From positions 50,653 through 114,652 of the forward strand of contig NZ_LZTB01000013.1 in assembly GCF_001665685.1 (NCBI RefSeq): a DNA stretch of 64,000 nucleotides. Direction: 5' to 3'. Shown one piece after another: positions 48,862 to 58,485 of this stretch (positions are counted from its first letter, which is position 1; the number at the start of each line of letters is the position of its first letter). The position numbers and the translations under genes are program-made. Under the pieces are notes generated by a model. That model had not been told where the DNA came from. It saw only the letters and a list, made by a program, of their open reading frames with translations, and made no database searches. This DNA comes from Mycobacterium sp. 852013-50091_SCH5140682 (GTDB lineage: Bacteria; Actinomycetota; Actinomycetes; Mycobacteriales; Mycobacteriaceae).

Positions 48862-50216
48862 GTGAGCGACAGGTCGATTTGGCGGTCATCGGGTTCGGCA
48901 AGGGCGGCAAGACCCTCGCCGCCGCGCTGGGCGGTGCGGGCTGGCGGGTGGCCATGATCGAGCAGTCCGCGCAGATGTATGGCGGCACGTGCATCAACGT
49001 CGGGTGCGTCCCGACGAAATCGCTGGTGTACCGGTCCGAACACCTGGGCACCGGCTCGGCGCACGACGCGCAGTACCACGACGCGGTGGTCGCCACCGCC
49101 GAGCTCACCGCTGGGTTGCGGGCGGGCAACTTCGCAATGCTGGACCGCCTGGCCACCGTCGAGGTCATTACTGGCGCGGCCCGGTTCGTCGACGCCCACA
49201 CCGTGGCCGTCACCACCGCGGACGACGACGAGGTGACTGTGACCGCGACGTGGATCGTGATCGGGACCGGCTCTCGCCCGACCTTTCCCGACCTCCCGGG
49301 GCTGGCCACCTCACCGCTGGTGCGCACAAGCACCGACCTGTTGGTCGAGGAGAATCTGCCGCAGCGGCTGGTGGTGCTCGGCGGCGGGTACGTCGGTCTG
49401 GAGTTCGCGGCGATGTACGCGGCGTACGGATCAGAGGTCACCGTGCTCGAACGGCACGACCAGGTTCTGGCCGCCGAGGACGACGACGTTGCCGAGGTGG
49501 CACGGAAGATACTGCAGGACAAGGGTATTCATGTCATCACCGGCGCACGGGTGACCGGCGTGCACGATACCGTGACCTATCGGTATGACGGCGCCGAACA
49601 CACCGCACCCGCCGACGCCGTGCTGGTGGCTCTGGGCCGCGAACCCGTCACCGCCGAGCTGAACCTGCAGGCGGCCGGCGTGCACACCACACCGTCGGGT
49701 GCCGTACCCGTCGATGACCATTTGCACACCAACCAACCGCACATATTCGCCATCGGCGACGTAAACGGTGGCCCACAGTTCACCTACATCTCCCTCGACG
49801 ACTATCGCATCGTCCTCGATCAACTGATCGGAGCAGGCGCGCGGAGCACCGCCGACCGCTCCGCGGTGCCCTACGCGTTGTTCATGACGCCGCCGCTGGC
49901 CCGGGTCGGGCTGACCGAACGGGCCGCGCGGGATGCCGGCCTGAACATCAAGGTGGCCGCGATGAACGTCGCAGAGATGGCCACCGTGCCGCGAGCCCGC
50001 ATCGTCGGCGAGCCCGTCGGCCGGATGAAGGTCGTGGTGGATGCCACCACCGACCTGATCCTCGGGGCGGCGCTGCTCAGCCATGACTCCCACGAGGTGA
50101 TCAACACCGTCGCGCTGGCGATGCGGCACGGCATCACCGCCACCGCCCTGCGGGACTCGATCTACACCCACCCCTCGATGACCGAGGCGTTCAACCAACT
50201 ACTGAGCGCCCTATAA
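48858..50216 (+). CDS. Pyridine nucleotide-disulfide oxidoreductase (mercuric reductase/lipoamide dehydrogenase-like)
   Basis: A 452-residue flavoprotein starting at GTG 48858. The FAD motif is AVIGFGKGGKTLAAAL, an uncommon variant with Lys in the loop. The redox-active disulfide is intact in GGTCINVGCVPTKSL (Cys45 and Cys50), the NAD site reads VVLGGGYVGLEFAAMY, and the C-terminal His-Glu pair is THPSMTE. GFGKGGKT followed by GGTCINVGCVPTKxL is typical of the small-thiol or hypothiocyanate reductase-like subgroup. It is coupled to the MDR gene. Together with the cysteine-less homologue nearby it makes a contrasting pair. A likely role is reduction of a reactive electrophile or disulfide. Confidence 0.92.
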   Translation: MSERQVDLAVIGFGKGGKTLAAALGGAGWRVAMIEQSAQMYGGTCINVGCVPTKSLVYRSEHLGTGSAHDAQYHDAVVATAELTAGLRAGNFAMLDRLATVEVITGAARFVDAHTVAVTTADDDEVTVTATWIVIGTGSRPTFPDLPGLATSPLVRTSTDLLVEENLPQRLVVLGGGYVGLEFAAMYAAYGSEVTVLERHDQVLAAEDDDVAEVARKILQDKGIHVITGARVTGVHDTVTYRYDGAEHTAPADAVLVALGREPVTAELNLQAAGVHTTPSGAVPVDDHLHTNQPHIFAIGDVNGGPQFTYISLDDYRIVLDQLIGAGARSTADRSAVPYALFMTPPLARVGLTERAARDAGLNIKVAAMNVAEMATVPRARIVGEPVGRMKVVVDATTDLILGAALLSHDSHEVINTVALAMRHGITATALRDSIYTHPSMTEAFNQLLSAL

Positions 50217-50375
50217 CCGCACCAATGCAAACGTTGACTAGAGCTCACCTTGCCGCGCTCTGGTCAGTATTCGGTCGCCGCCGACACGTTATGCCCAGCG
50301 GGTCGCCAGGTCTGCGGACCCACCGCGCTCTCAAGACGGTCGACTAGCGCCGACCCCAAATGATCACGGTGCCGA

Positions 50376-51647
50376 CTATGGATACAGACCCCGTAGCCGG
50401 TGCGCCCGGGCGACCGTGTCCACCGCCAGTACCGTTGCCGCCTTACGCAGGGAAAGTCCTTGCTGTTCAGCCAGATCCGTCACCGTCCGCCAAGCCTGGA
50501 ACATGCGGTTCTTCAGCCGAGCTTCCACCTCCGCTGCGCTCCACCAGTAGGCCTGATTGGCTTGTACCCATTCGAAATAGGACACCACGACGCCGCCGGC
50601 GTTTGCGAGAATATCCGGCACGACGAGCACGTCATTGTCTGCCAGGATCCGGTCAGCCTCCGACGTCGTCGGACCGTTTGCTCCTTCCACAATCACCGTC
50701 GCCCGGACACGATCCGCATTGAGTTCGTGCAGAACACCTTCGACCGCAGCGGGGATCAGGAGGTCGACGTCGAGTTCGAGCAAGCCGCCGCCGTCCAAGA
50801 CGTCGCCGTCGGGATATCCGGCGATGGAACCATGGGCGGCAGAGAACTCGGCCAACTTCGGAATATCAAGTCCACGTTCGTCATGCACGGCAGCGAACTC
50901 GTCACTGACCGCTACCACACGGGCGCCCTGCTCGTGCAGGAACTGTGCGGCGCCGCGGCCGACCTTTCCGAATCCCTGAACGGCCGCTGTCGCGCCTCGA
51001 ACGGAGACACCGCGACTGGCCAGTGCTTCCGCCGCGATATGGACCAGGCCCTGTGAAGTGGCGCCGCCACGGCCGAGCGACCCTCCGAGGGAGAGCGGCT
51101 TTCCGGTCACCACACCGAGGGTGGTGTGCCCACGGTTGACCGAAACAGTGTCCATGATCCAGGCCATCGTCTGCTCATCGGTTCCGATGTCAGGAGCTGG
51201 GATGTCACGTTCGGGCCCGATCAGCGGGAGGATTTCGCTCGTGTAGCGACGCGTCACCCGCTCAAGTTCCGCGGTGGAATACGCCTTGGGATCGATTCGG
51301 ACGCCACCCTTTGCGCCACCGTAGGGCACGTCGATGAGAGCACACTTCCAAGTCATCCACATCGCCAAGGCCCGTACCTCGTCGATTTCCACGGCGGGGC
51401 TGTATCGCAGGCCTCCTTTCGCCGGACCGCGTGACAGATTGTGCTGCACGCGATGTCCGGTGAGAACTTCGATGGTTCCGTCGTCGCGGCGTAACGGAAT
51501 GCTGACCGTCACTTCGCGACGAGGTCGGCTCAGCATGGTGACCATGCCGTCGTCGAAACCGAGGTGTTGTGTCGCGTCGCGCAACTGTCGCTGCGCGTCG
51601 CCGAGCGGGTGAGCGCGGCGGGGAACGGTGAGCAGGTGGTGAGTCAA
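50376..51647 (-). CDS. NAD-dependent glutamate dehydrogenase family
   Basis: A Glu/Leu/Phe dehydrogenase of 423 residues. The start is set at TTG 51647, because GGAG stands 6 bases upstream; an ATG at 51728 would add 27 unlikely residues. Conserved segments are RGPAKGGLRYSP, WKCALIDVPYGGAKGGVRID with the catalytic Lys, DIPAPDIGTDEQTMAW, and the dinucleotide motif VQGFGKVGRGAAQFL. The size and sequence fit the hexameric GudB/RocG type used for glutamate breakdown. It is the last gene of the long minus-strand unit with dehydratase and 2-hydroxyacid dehydrogenases, where it could recycle 2-oxoglutarate or ammonium. Confidence 0.92.
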   Translation of the reverse strand: MTHHLLTVPRRAHPLGDAQRQLRDATQHLGFDDGMVTMLSRPRREVTVSIPLRRDDGTIEVLTGHRVQHNLSRGPAKGGLRYSPAVEIDEVRALAMWMTWKCALIDVPYGGAKGGVRIDPKAYSTAELERVTRRYTSEILPLIGPERDIPAPDIGTDEQTMAWIMDTVSVNRGHTTLGVVTGKPLSLGGSLGRGGATSQGLVHIAAEALASRGVSVRGATAAVQGFGKVGRGAAQFLHEQGARVVAVSDEFAAVHDERGLDIPKLAEFSAAHGSIAGYPDGDVLDGGGLLELDVDLLIPAAVEGVLHELNADRVRATVIVEGANGPTTSEADRILADNDVLVVPDILANAGGVVVSYFEWVQANQAYWWSAAEVEARLKNRMFQAWRTVTDLAEQQGLSLRKAATVLAVDTVARAHRLRGLYP

Positions 51648-51751
51648 CGTGGTCTCCCGTCGGTCGGTCGGCAGTCCTGTCAACTCTCTCCGGGAATCAG
51701 TTCCGGTGACCGTGCCACTTTGGAACATCTGCGTAGCGTTTCACCGAAACC

Positions 51752-54616
51752 TCAAGGCACCCTGGGCGTCAGGCGGCTCGCCAGCAACTCGGCCAGATGA
51801 ACGCCACGTCGATCGGACAGCTGCTCGATCTGCGTTCGGCAAGAGAATCCGTCTGCCAAGATCACTGCGCTGGATGAGATCTCACGCAATGCAGGGAGCA
51901 ACTGAGTCTCCGCCACCGCGGCCGAAAGGTCGTAGTGGCCGCGCTCGGCCCCAAAATTGCCCGCGAGCCCACAGCAGCCCCCCACGGACGTGATCCGGGC
52001 ACCTGCGCGGTCGAGGAGCGCGCGGTCCGCCTGCCAGCCCATGACAGCGTGATGGTGGCAGTGCGGTTGAGCAAGTACCTCTACGTCGGCAAGGTCGGGG
52101 GTCCGATAATCGTTGTCGCTGACCAACAGTTCGGCGAGCGTCTTCACCGCTGCGGCGACCTCGGCCGCGCGCTTGCCGCCGACGAGTTCCGGTAGATCGG
52201 ATCGCAGCGCCGCGGTGCAGGAAGGTTCGATGCCGACGACGGACATACCTTGGCTCACATAGGGATGCAACGCCGCCGCTGTTCGATCGAGCCTGCGGCG
52301 GGCGCCGTCGAGTTGGCCGGTCGAGATCCAGGTGAGACCACAACAGATGTCTGCCCGCGGTATATGGACCTGATAGCCGGCGGACCTCAGTACCGCGATG
52401 ACAGCGCTGACGACATGGGGTGTGAAGCTGTTGGTGAAGGTGTCGACGAACAGGACGACCTGTTGGGTCGAGGTATCGGCCACGGGCTCTTGCGGCGCGG
52501 CCCGCCACACAGAACGCTCAGACCTGGGCCCGATTCGAGGCAACCTGCGGCGGGCATCGATGCCTGCCAACCACGCAGCCACAGGGTGCAGCAGCTGAAT
52601 CCCGCTCAACGCGTTGGCAAATCGAGGTGCCTTGCGCGCCGCACGCAGCCACAGCGGGAGCAGACCCAGCGAGTAGTGCGAACGCGGGCGCAGTCGGCCA
52701 CGATATCTGGCATGCAGGACCTCTGATTTATACTGGGCCATGTCGACGCCGGTCGGGCAGTCAGATCGACAGCCCTTGCAACTGAGGCACAGGTCCAGCG
52801 CCTCACCCACCTCGGGCGCGGACAGTCCAGCTGATCCGAGATTGCCGGCGACCGCATCCTGCAGAATGCGGGCACGCCCCCGTGTCGAGTCCTTCTCCTT
52901 CCCGGTCGCCTGGAACGAAGGACACATCACCCCGCCGGCTGACGGGTTCGGCGCTACGCATCGTGCCACGCCCGTGCATCGATGCACCGCCCCGAACAAG
53001 CCATCGGCATCGTGCGGGTAGGTGAACGCCGGCGGGCTCTTCAGCACTACCGGTTTGACGTAGCGGATGTCCGCGGTGGCCGGCAGCGGGTCGACGATCA
53101 CGCCCGGGTTCATCAGATTCGTCGGATCGAAATGCCGTTTGACCGCACGGAAGAGCTCTATGGCAGCGGTCGAATACATATGGCCGAGCAATGAGCTACG
53201 AGCCCGGCCGTCACCGTGTTCGCCCGACATCGAACCGTCGTACGACGCAACGAGTTGTGCGGCATCGTCGAGGAACTCCGCATAACGGCCTCTGCCGCTG
53301 GGCTCATCAAGGTCGAAGTCGATACGCACATGCACGCAGCCATCGCCGAAATGCCCGTACGGGACGCCCATCAAGCCATGATGCGACAGCAGATCCTCGA
53401 ACTGCGTCAAATAGGCGGCCAAGTGCTCCGGTGGGACCGCGGCATCCTCCCAGCCGGCATGTGCGGATCGTCCGCCATCAGTTCGGGCTATCAACCCCGA
53501 ACCATCCTCGCGAACCTTCCACAGTGCCGTGGCCTCCGACGCCGACCGAACCTGACGGAATCCCACTGCCCCGCAAGCCGTCGCGGCTGCAGCCACATTG
53601 GCCTCAAGCTCACGGCGATCGTCACCGGCAAACTCCACGAACAACCATCCCGCCCCGCGCGGCATCTCAGGCAAGGAGCCCGGACGAAGCCGACGGACCA
53701 CATCGGTGATCCTGCTGTCCAATCCCTCGCAGGCAATAGGTTTGAGCGGCAGGATCGCTGGTACAGCTGCTGCGGCGGCCACCATATTCTCGAACCCCAG
53801 TACGCCCATCACCCGGTGCGGCGGGTCCGCGACGAGGCGTACGTCAGCTTCGATTACCACGCCCAAGGTCCCCTCGGCCCCGACCATGAGCCTGCCCACG
53901 TCGAATCTGTTCTCCGGCAAGAGCGCATCAAGGGCGTAGCCGGACACTTGGCGGCTGAAGCGCCCGAACTCGGTCCGGATCACCTTCAGCGACGCCGCGG
54001 TGGTGGAGCGCAGTTCTTGCAACAGCTGCGACGCCACATCGCCACGATCCAGCGTTCCCAGCCGCAGATGCTCCCCCGCGCTGGTCACGACGTGGAGCCC
54101 ACGAATGTTGTCACTGGTTCGGCCATATCCGAGTGCCCGGGATCCGCAAGCGTTGTTGCCGATCATCCCGCCGATGGTGCACCGAGAATGCGAGGAGGGG
54201 TCAGGTCCGAAACGCAGTCCGTGCGCCGCGGCGTGACGCTGAAGAGTCGCATGCACAACTCCGGGTTGCACTCGGGCAGAGGATGTCTCGATATCGACGT
54301 GCAGAACGTTGTTGAGATGCTTGCTGTGGTCGACGACCAGTCCGGCACCGATGGCGTTGCCTGCGATCGATGTTCCCGCACCGCGGTTGATGATCGGCAC
54401 CTGCGTTCGGGCGCACGCGGCAACGATCGCATCGATCTCCTCGGTGTGCCGGGGGAAAGCCACCGCGGCGGGTAATACCCGGTAGACCGAGGCGTCCGAC
54501 GAGTACAAGGATCGGGTCAGCGCGGTGTCGTCGACGGCGATGCCGTGGCTGCGCAGATCTGCCACAGCCGCCCTGACGGCCTCGGGTTCGGGCCGTGGCG
54601 GTGTTGAATATTCCAT
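51752..54616 (-). CDS. FAD-binding and Fe-S D-2-hydroxyacid dehydrogenase (GlcD-GlcF-type fusion)
   Basis: A 954-residue membrane-associated-type respiratory dehydrogenase starting at ATG 54616. The N-terminal VAO-type FAD domain has INRGAGTSIAGNAIG and TIGGMIGNNACGSRALGYG. The C-terminal half carries ferredoxin motifs RCTGVARCVAPNPSAGGVMC and CLSCKGCRSDCPTGVD, followed by two CCG domains (DICCGLTWIS and GGCCGLAGNFG). Such fusions oxidise D-lactate, D-2-hydroxyglutarate or glycolate and pass electrons to quinone or a flavoprotein. It lies between the NAD-dependent D-2-hydroxyacid dehydrogenase and glutamate dehydrogenase genes, so one hydroxyacid may be made and used by this set. Confidence 0.93.
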   Translation of the reverse strand: MEYSTPPRPEPEAVRAAVADLRSHGIAVDDTALTRSLYSSDASVYRVLPAAVAFPRHTEEIDAIVAACARTQVPIINRGAGTSIAGNAIGAGLVVDHSKHLNNVLHVDIETSSARVQPGVVHATLQRHAAAHGLRFGPDPSSHSRCTIGGMIGNNACGSRALGYGRTSDNIRGLHVVTSAGEHLRLGTLDRGDVASQLLQELRSTTAASLKVIRTEFGRFSRQVSGYALDALLPENRFDVGRLMVGAEGTLGVVIEADVRLVADPPHRVMGVLGFENMVAAAAAVPAILPLKPIACEGLDSRITDVVRRLRPGSLPEMPRGAGWLFVEFAGDDRRELEANVAAAATACGAVGFRQVRSASEATALWKVREDGSGLIARTDGGRSAHAGWEDAAVPPEHLAAYLTQFEDLLSHHGLMGVPYGHFGDGCVHVRIDFDLDEPSGRGRYAEFLDDAAQLVASYDGSMSGEHGDGRARSSLLGHMYSTAAIELFRAVKRHFDPTNLMNPGVIVDPLPATADIRYVKPVVLKSPPAFTYPHDADGLFGAVHRCTGVARCVAPNPSAGGVMCPSFQATGKEKDSTRGRARILQDAVAGNLGSAGLSAPEVGEALDLCLSCKGCRSDCPTGVDMAQYKSEVLHARYRGRLRPRSHYSLGLLPLWLRAARKAPRFANALSGIQLLHPVAAWLAGIDARRRLPRIGPRSERSVWRAAPQEPVADTSTQQVVLFVDTFTNSFTPHVVSAVIAVLRSAGYQVHIPRADICCGLTWISTGQLDGARRRLDRTAAALHPYVSQGMSVVGIEPSCTAALRSDLPELVGGKRAAEVAAAVKTLAELLVSDNDYRTPDLADVEVLAQPHCHHHAVMGWQADRALLDRAGARITSVGGCCGLAGNFGAERGHYDLSAAVAETQLLPALREISSSAVILADGFSCRTQIEQLSDRRGVHLAELLASRLTPRVP

Positions 54617-54651
54617 TGTGTGTTCGGCTCTGTTGTCAGTGTTTTCCTGGT

Positions 54652-55632
54652 TCAGGATCCGTTGCCCCGCAACGCGGGGGCCGTGACTCCGAGTTGCGCG
54701 ACATCAACCACGTCGCGCAGCGGCACACCAGCTTTCCACCGCCGCAAGTTCTCGGCGAAGCAATCGACGACGCGCGCTCTCCATCCGACAAGGTCCCCCG
54801 AGGCATGAGGCGACACAAGAATGTTGCCTCTTTCCCAGAGCGGACTGCTTTGCGGCAGCGGCTCTTGGTCGAAAACGTCGAGGGCCGCACCACCCAGGTG
54901 TCCCCTGTCTATGGCGTCGATCAGATCGTCATCCACGACCACCGCGCCGCGCCCGACGTTCACGAGCCGCGACCCGGGACGCATCCGCGCAAGCCGGCTC
55001 GCGTCGAACAGACCGCGCGTGGCCTCCGTGAGAGGAAGGGTGAGCACCACATCAGCTGCCTCACCGAGCATTCGGTCGAGATCGTCAAAAGCGGCAATCG
55101 CGCCGAGCACAGGGTCTTCCCGGGCCGAGCGACCCACGACGGTGACATCCATCCCGGCCGCACGCAACAGCAGCACAGTCTCCCGACCAACTGGTCCGGG
55201 CCCGACAACCAGAACCTTCCGACCCAGCAACGGCTCTGTCTCGCGGTGCAGCCACCTGCGTTCCTGTTGAAGTTCGATGGTCCGGCGCAGATCCTTGGTG
55301 AACATCAGGAGCACACCGAGAATCCACTCTGCGATGGGCCGTTCGCACACCCCGCGAGAGTTGGTCACGATGATGTCGCTGTTCACGATCTCGTCAGTGA
55401 GCAACGCGTCCACCCCGATGCTGGACGTGTGGATCCAGCGAAGCTCCCCTGGGCCGGCCTCCCGCAGCAGATTACTTCTGAAGTCGTTCAGGAACAGGAC
55501 CTCGGCGCCCGACTGCGCGGCCCGAAGCTCCTCAACTGTTCGGACGATGACGATCTCGGCTTCGTCTGTCAGCCGGTCCACGGGTGGCTCCGGCCGCCCC
55601 TGCGGCACGATGACGATCGCCTTGGGCCTCAC
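54652..55632 (-). CDS. D-isomer 2-hydroxyacid dehydrogenase (NAD)
   Basis: A 326-residue enzyme. GTG 55632 has AAAGGA upstream, and the longer frame overlaps the dehydratase gene. The catalytic triad is visible: Arg in NSRGVCERPI with the preceding substrate loop, the Glu in DVFDQEPLPQSS, and His in SPHASG. The NAD motif is VLVVGPGPVGRETVLLL, where the usual GxGxxG reads GPGPVG. It reduces 2-keto acids to D-2-hydroxyacids or the reverse. The gene sits 32 bases after the IlvD/Edd dehydratase, so its substrate is probably the 2-keto acid that dehydratase makes. Confidence 0.92.
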   Translation of the reverse strand: MRPKAIVIVPQGRPEPPVDRLTDEAEIVIVRTVEELRAAQSGAEVLFLNDFRSNLLREAGPGELRWIHTSSIGVDALLTDEIVNSDIIVTNSRGVCERPIAEWILGVLLMFTKDLRRTIELQQERRWLHRETEPLLGRKVLVVGPGPVGRETVLLLRAAGMDVTVVGRSAREDPVLGAIAAFDDLDRMLGEAADVVLTLPLTEATRGLFDASRLARMRPGSRLVNVGRGAVVVDDDLIDAIDRGHLGGAALDVFDQEPLPQSSPLWERGNILVSPHASGDLVGWRARVVDCFAENLRRWKAGVPLRDVVDVAQLGVTAPALRGNGS

Positions 55633-55664
55633 CGTGGTACTTCCTTTCTGTCCCGGTGGCATGA

Positions 55665-57425
55665 TCACCAGCCGCCCTGCCAACCGCTCATCAAGCCGTA
55701 CGGCAGCCGCTGTGGCTCTTCATCCGGCAGACCCTGCAGGAAGTCGAAGTCGCAGCCCTGATCGGCCTGCAACACGTGATCGAGGAACAGTCGGCCGTAA
55801 CCGCGGCGGTATTTCGGCTCAGGCATCTTCGTCTCCGCGAGTCTGCGTGCGATCTCCTCGGCCGGGATGTCGAGATCAAGCCGCTGGTTCTCGACGTCGA
55901 GCACGATCGGATCACCGTCGCGCACCGCCGCCAGAGGTCCGCCGACGGCAGATTCGGGGGCGACGTGAAGGACCGTGGTACCGAACGCAGTTCCGCTCAT
56001 CCGAGCGTCCGAGATGCGGACGATGTCCCGCACCCCCTTGCGCAGCAGGTGCTGGGGGATCGGCAGCATTCCCCATTCCGGCATGCCGGGAGCGCCCACC
56101 GGACCGCTGTTGCGCAGCACCAGAACTGAGTCTTCGCTGATGCCCAACTCGGGATCATCGATGCGCCGGCCGAGATCGTAGATGTCCTCGAAGACGACGG
56201 CGGGCCCACGGTGCTGCAGCAACTCGGGCGAGGCCGCACTCCGCTTGATCACCGCTCCGTTGGGCGCGAGGGATCCGCGAACGACGGCGATACCGCCTGC
56301 GGTGTCGAAGGGTTCACCTAGTGTGCTGATCACCGCGCGATCGGGATGCGGCGCCGACGCGTAGCCCGCACCCAGCGTCTTCCCGCTGACTGTGAGCGCG
56401 TCGGGGTTCAACAGCGGGTCGAGTTCCTTGAGTACCGCGGCGATACCACCGACCTCGAAGAGTTGCTTTACGAGGTATTCGCCGGAGGGTCGTACGTTCA
56501 CGATGCGTGGAGTGCGCTGCGAGATCTGGTGGAACCGGTCGAGCGGCAGGTCCACCCCGACGCGGCGGGCAAGAGCCAGGAGGTGCACGACGGCATTGGT
56601 CGAACCGCCGACCGCCATGAGCAGGGTGATGGCATTGTCGAACGCTTCGGCGGTCAACACTTCGCTCGGCCTCGGCCCCTGGCAGATCGCCATCTCCACC
56701 GCGCGCCGACCGGTCGCCTCGGCCGCCGAGGCCCGGCGGGAGTCGACTGCGGGAATCGAAGCGGTTCCTGGCAGGCACATCCCGAGCGCTTCGACGATAG
56801 ATGTCATCGTGGAGGCGGTTCCCATTTCACTGCAGTGGCCGGCGGTCGGCTTTGCGGCGGCCTCCAGCTCATCGAAGTCCTCCTGGGTCATCCTGCCGGC
56901 CCGCAGTTCGTCGGCGTAGCGCCACGTATCGGTGCCGACGCCCAGCTGCTTCCCCCGGAAATGCGCGGGCTCCTGGGGTCCCCCGGTCAACATGATCGTC
57001 GGGATATCCGCGCTTGCGGCCCCCATCAATTGAGCCGGCACGGTTTTGTCGCAGCCGCCGAGCAGCACGATGGCGTCCAACGGGTAGGCGCGAATGGATT
57101 CCTCGACATCCATCGCCATGAGATTGCGAAACAACATGGCCGACGGTTTCATGAGACTCTCGCCGAGGGAGATCGTCGGGAACTCCAACGGCAAACCTCC
57201 GGCGAGCAGTACGCCGCGCTTGACCGCATCCGCGAGGAGCCGGAAGTGGATGTTGCAGTTCACCAGTTCGGACCACGAGTTGGCAATCCCGATCACAGGA
57301 CGGTCTTTGATGGCAAACCGGGAGAATCCCTCCGCCTGAATCGCTGTGCGGTGCACGAATCCGGTGAGATCGTGCGGACCGAACCAGCGGGCGCTACGGA
57401 GATCGCTGGTGTTCGACTGTTGCAT
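55665..57425 (-). CDS. IlvD/Edd-family dehydratase, sugar-acid type
   Basis: A 586-residue [Fe-S] dehydratase, starting at ATG 57425. Cluster cysteines are in NSWSELVNCN, LLGGCDKTVPAQ and AGHCSEMGTASTM. The substrate region reads VGGSTNAVVHLLALARRVGV and SDARMSGTAFGTTVLHV. The length and the SELVNCN form point to the pentonate/arabonate dehydratase group rather than dihydroxyacid dehydratase of valine synthesis (which has about 560-615 residues with other spacing). It dehydrates a sugar acid to a 2-keto-3-deoxy acid. Neighbours are an SDR upstream and a D-2-hydroxyacid dehydrogenase downstream, a set fitting non-phosphorylative sugar-acid breakdown. Confidence 0.93.
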   Translation of the reverse strand: MQQSNTSDLRSARWFGPHDLTGFVHRTAIQAEGFSRFAIKDRPVIGIANSWSELVNCNIHFRLLADAVKRGVLLAGGLPLEFPTISLGESLMKPSAMLFRNLMAMDVEESIRAYPLDAIVLLGGCDKTVPAQLMGAASADIPTIMLTGGPQEPAHFRGKQLGVGTDTWRYADELRAGRMTQEDFDELEAAAKPTAGHCSEMGTASTMTSIVEALGMCLPGTASIPAVDSRRASAAEATGRRAVEMAICQGPRPSEVLTAEAFDNAITLLMAVGGSTNAVVHLLALARRVGVDLPLDRFHQISQRTPRIVNVRPSGEYLVKQLFEVGGIAAVLKELDPLLNPDALTVSGKTLGAGYASAPHPDRAVISTLGEPFDTAGGIAVVRGSLAPNGAVIKRSAASPELLQHRGPAVVFEDIYDLGRRIDDPELGISEDSVLVLRNSGPVGAPGMPEWGMLPIPQHLLRKGVRDIVRISDARMSGTAFGTTVLHVAPESAVGGPLAAVRDGDPIVLDVENQRLDLDIPAEEIARRLAETKMPEPKYRRGYGRLFLDHVLQADQGCDFDFLQGLPDEEPQRLPYGLMSGWQGGW

Positions 57426-57527
57426 GGCTGGGTTTGCTCCTCGCGTACTGGATGTCGGTATCAGGGATGTTCGGATCTCGTTGCCACGAGCGGGATCACG
57501 TGCGGGTCAGTGGGCACGCTGCGCTTA

Positions 57528-58295
57528 TCAGGCGGCCGAGGTGCCCCCGTCGAAGGCCATGGCGGTTCCGGTCGCAAAGGTGCCGTCGAATGCCAAAAAG
57601 GCGATCGCCGCAGCCACCTCCGCAGGTGTGGCGAGCCTGCCGAGCGGCACAGTGGCCTCTTTGTCGCGTAGCGCCCGCTGCGGGTCTGCCTCGTGAGCCA
57701 GCCCTGCTCTCAGCATGGGCGTGTCGATCAGGCCGGGGCAGACGGCGTTGACGCGCACGGCAGGGGCGAGTTCGAGCGCCAGCGCACGGGTCAGACCGAC
57801 CACACCCGCCTTGGCCGCGCAATAGTGAGCGAGCCCGGGGACTCCCATCGAAGCAAGGTCAGAGGCTACATTGACGATCGCGCCTGCGCCCGCATCCCGC
57901 ATGTGCAGACCGGCGACCCGCGAGACGGTGAACGTTCCCGACAGGTTGGTATCGATGACCTCGCGCCAGCATTCGTCACTCAGGTCTTCCAGCGAAGCGT
58001 AACCAGCGACACCTGCGGCATTCACAGCCACGTCCAAACCACCGAACGCTTCGATGGCATCGCGTACTGCGGTCGAGGCCGACTCTGGATCGGAGACGTC
58101 GGCGACGAATCCCTTCGCACCATCCCCTAGATCGGCGACCACTCGCTGCAGTTCCTCGGATCGCCGGGCAAGTAAGGCAACCCGTGCGCCACGGTTGGCG
58201 AACAGACGTGCCGTCGCCTCTCCGACACCTGAGGTGGCACCCGTGACGAGTACCCGCGCGTGCTCGGAACAGATCCCTGGCGCCCGTTCCACCAT
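57528..58295 (-). CDS. SDR-family oxidoreductase
   Basis: A 255-residue classical SDR starting at ATG 58295, with GGGAG about 12 bases upstream. Motifs are TGATSGVGEATA (cofactor), NAAGVAGYASL, VASDLASMGVPG with YCAAKAG, and TGTAMAFDGGTSAA. The pattern LLARRSEELQ after beta-2 hints at NADP. It is the first gene of the minus-strand unit, divergent from the Gfo/Idh gene at 58486, and probably oxidises a sugar or polyol to the lactone or acid that the dehydratase then uses. Confidence 0.92.
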   Translation of the reverse strand: MVERAPGICSEHARVLVTGATSGVGEATARLFANRGARVALLARRSEELQRVVADLGDGAKGFVADVSDPESASTAVRDAIEAFGGLDVAVNAAGVAGYASLEDLSDECWREVIDTNLSGTFTVSRVAGLHMRDAGAGAIVNVASDLASMGVPGLAHYCAAKAGVVGLTRALALELAPAVRVNAVCPGLIDTPMLRAGLAHEADPQRALRDKEATVPLGRLATPAEVAAAIAFLAFDGTFATGTAMAFDGGTSAA

Positions 58296-58485
58296 GATTT
58301 CCGGAACTCCCTCGTCCTCGGCGTGTCCAATGTCGAACTCCAGTACAGCCGCCGGATTCAGGGATCAGATGTTTCACATTGACACACCATGGACCTCCCG
58401 CTCGTTCCTAGGCTGTCAATGGATGCCGATCAGCGTTGCGCGGGGAGGCGTCCCCGGACATCACCATCAATACAAAGGAATTCCG

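Noticed and set aside
53216..54475. Plus-strand open frame of 419 codons opposite the FAD/Fe-S dehydrogenase
   Set aside because: The opposite strand carries all FAD and Fe-S motifs; this frame is a mirror artefact of high GC third positions.
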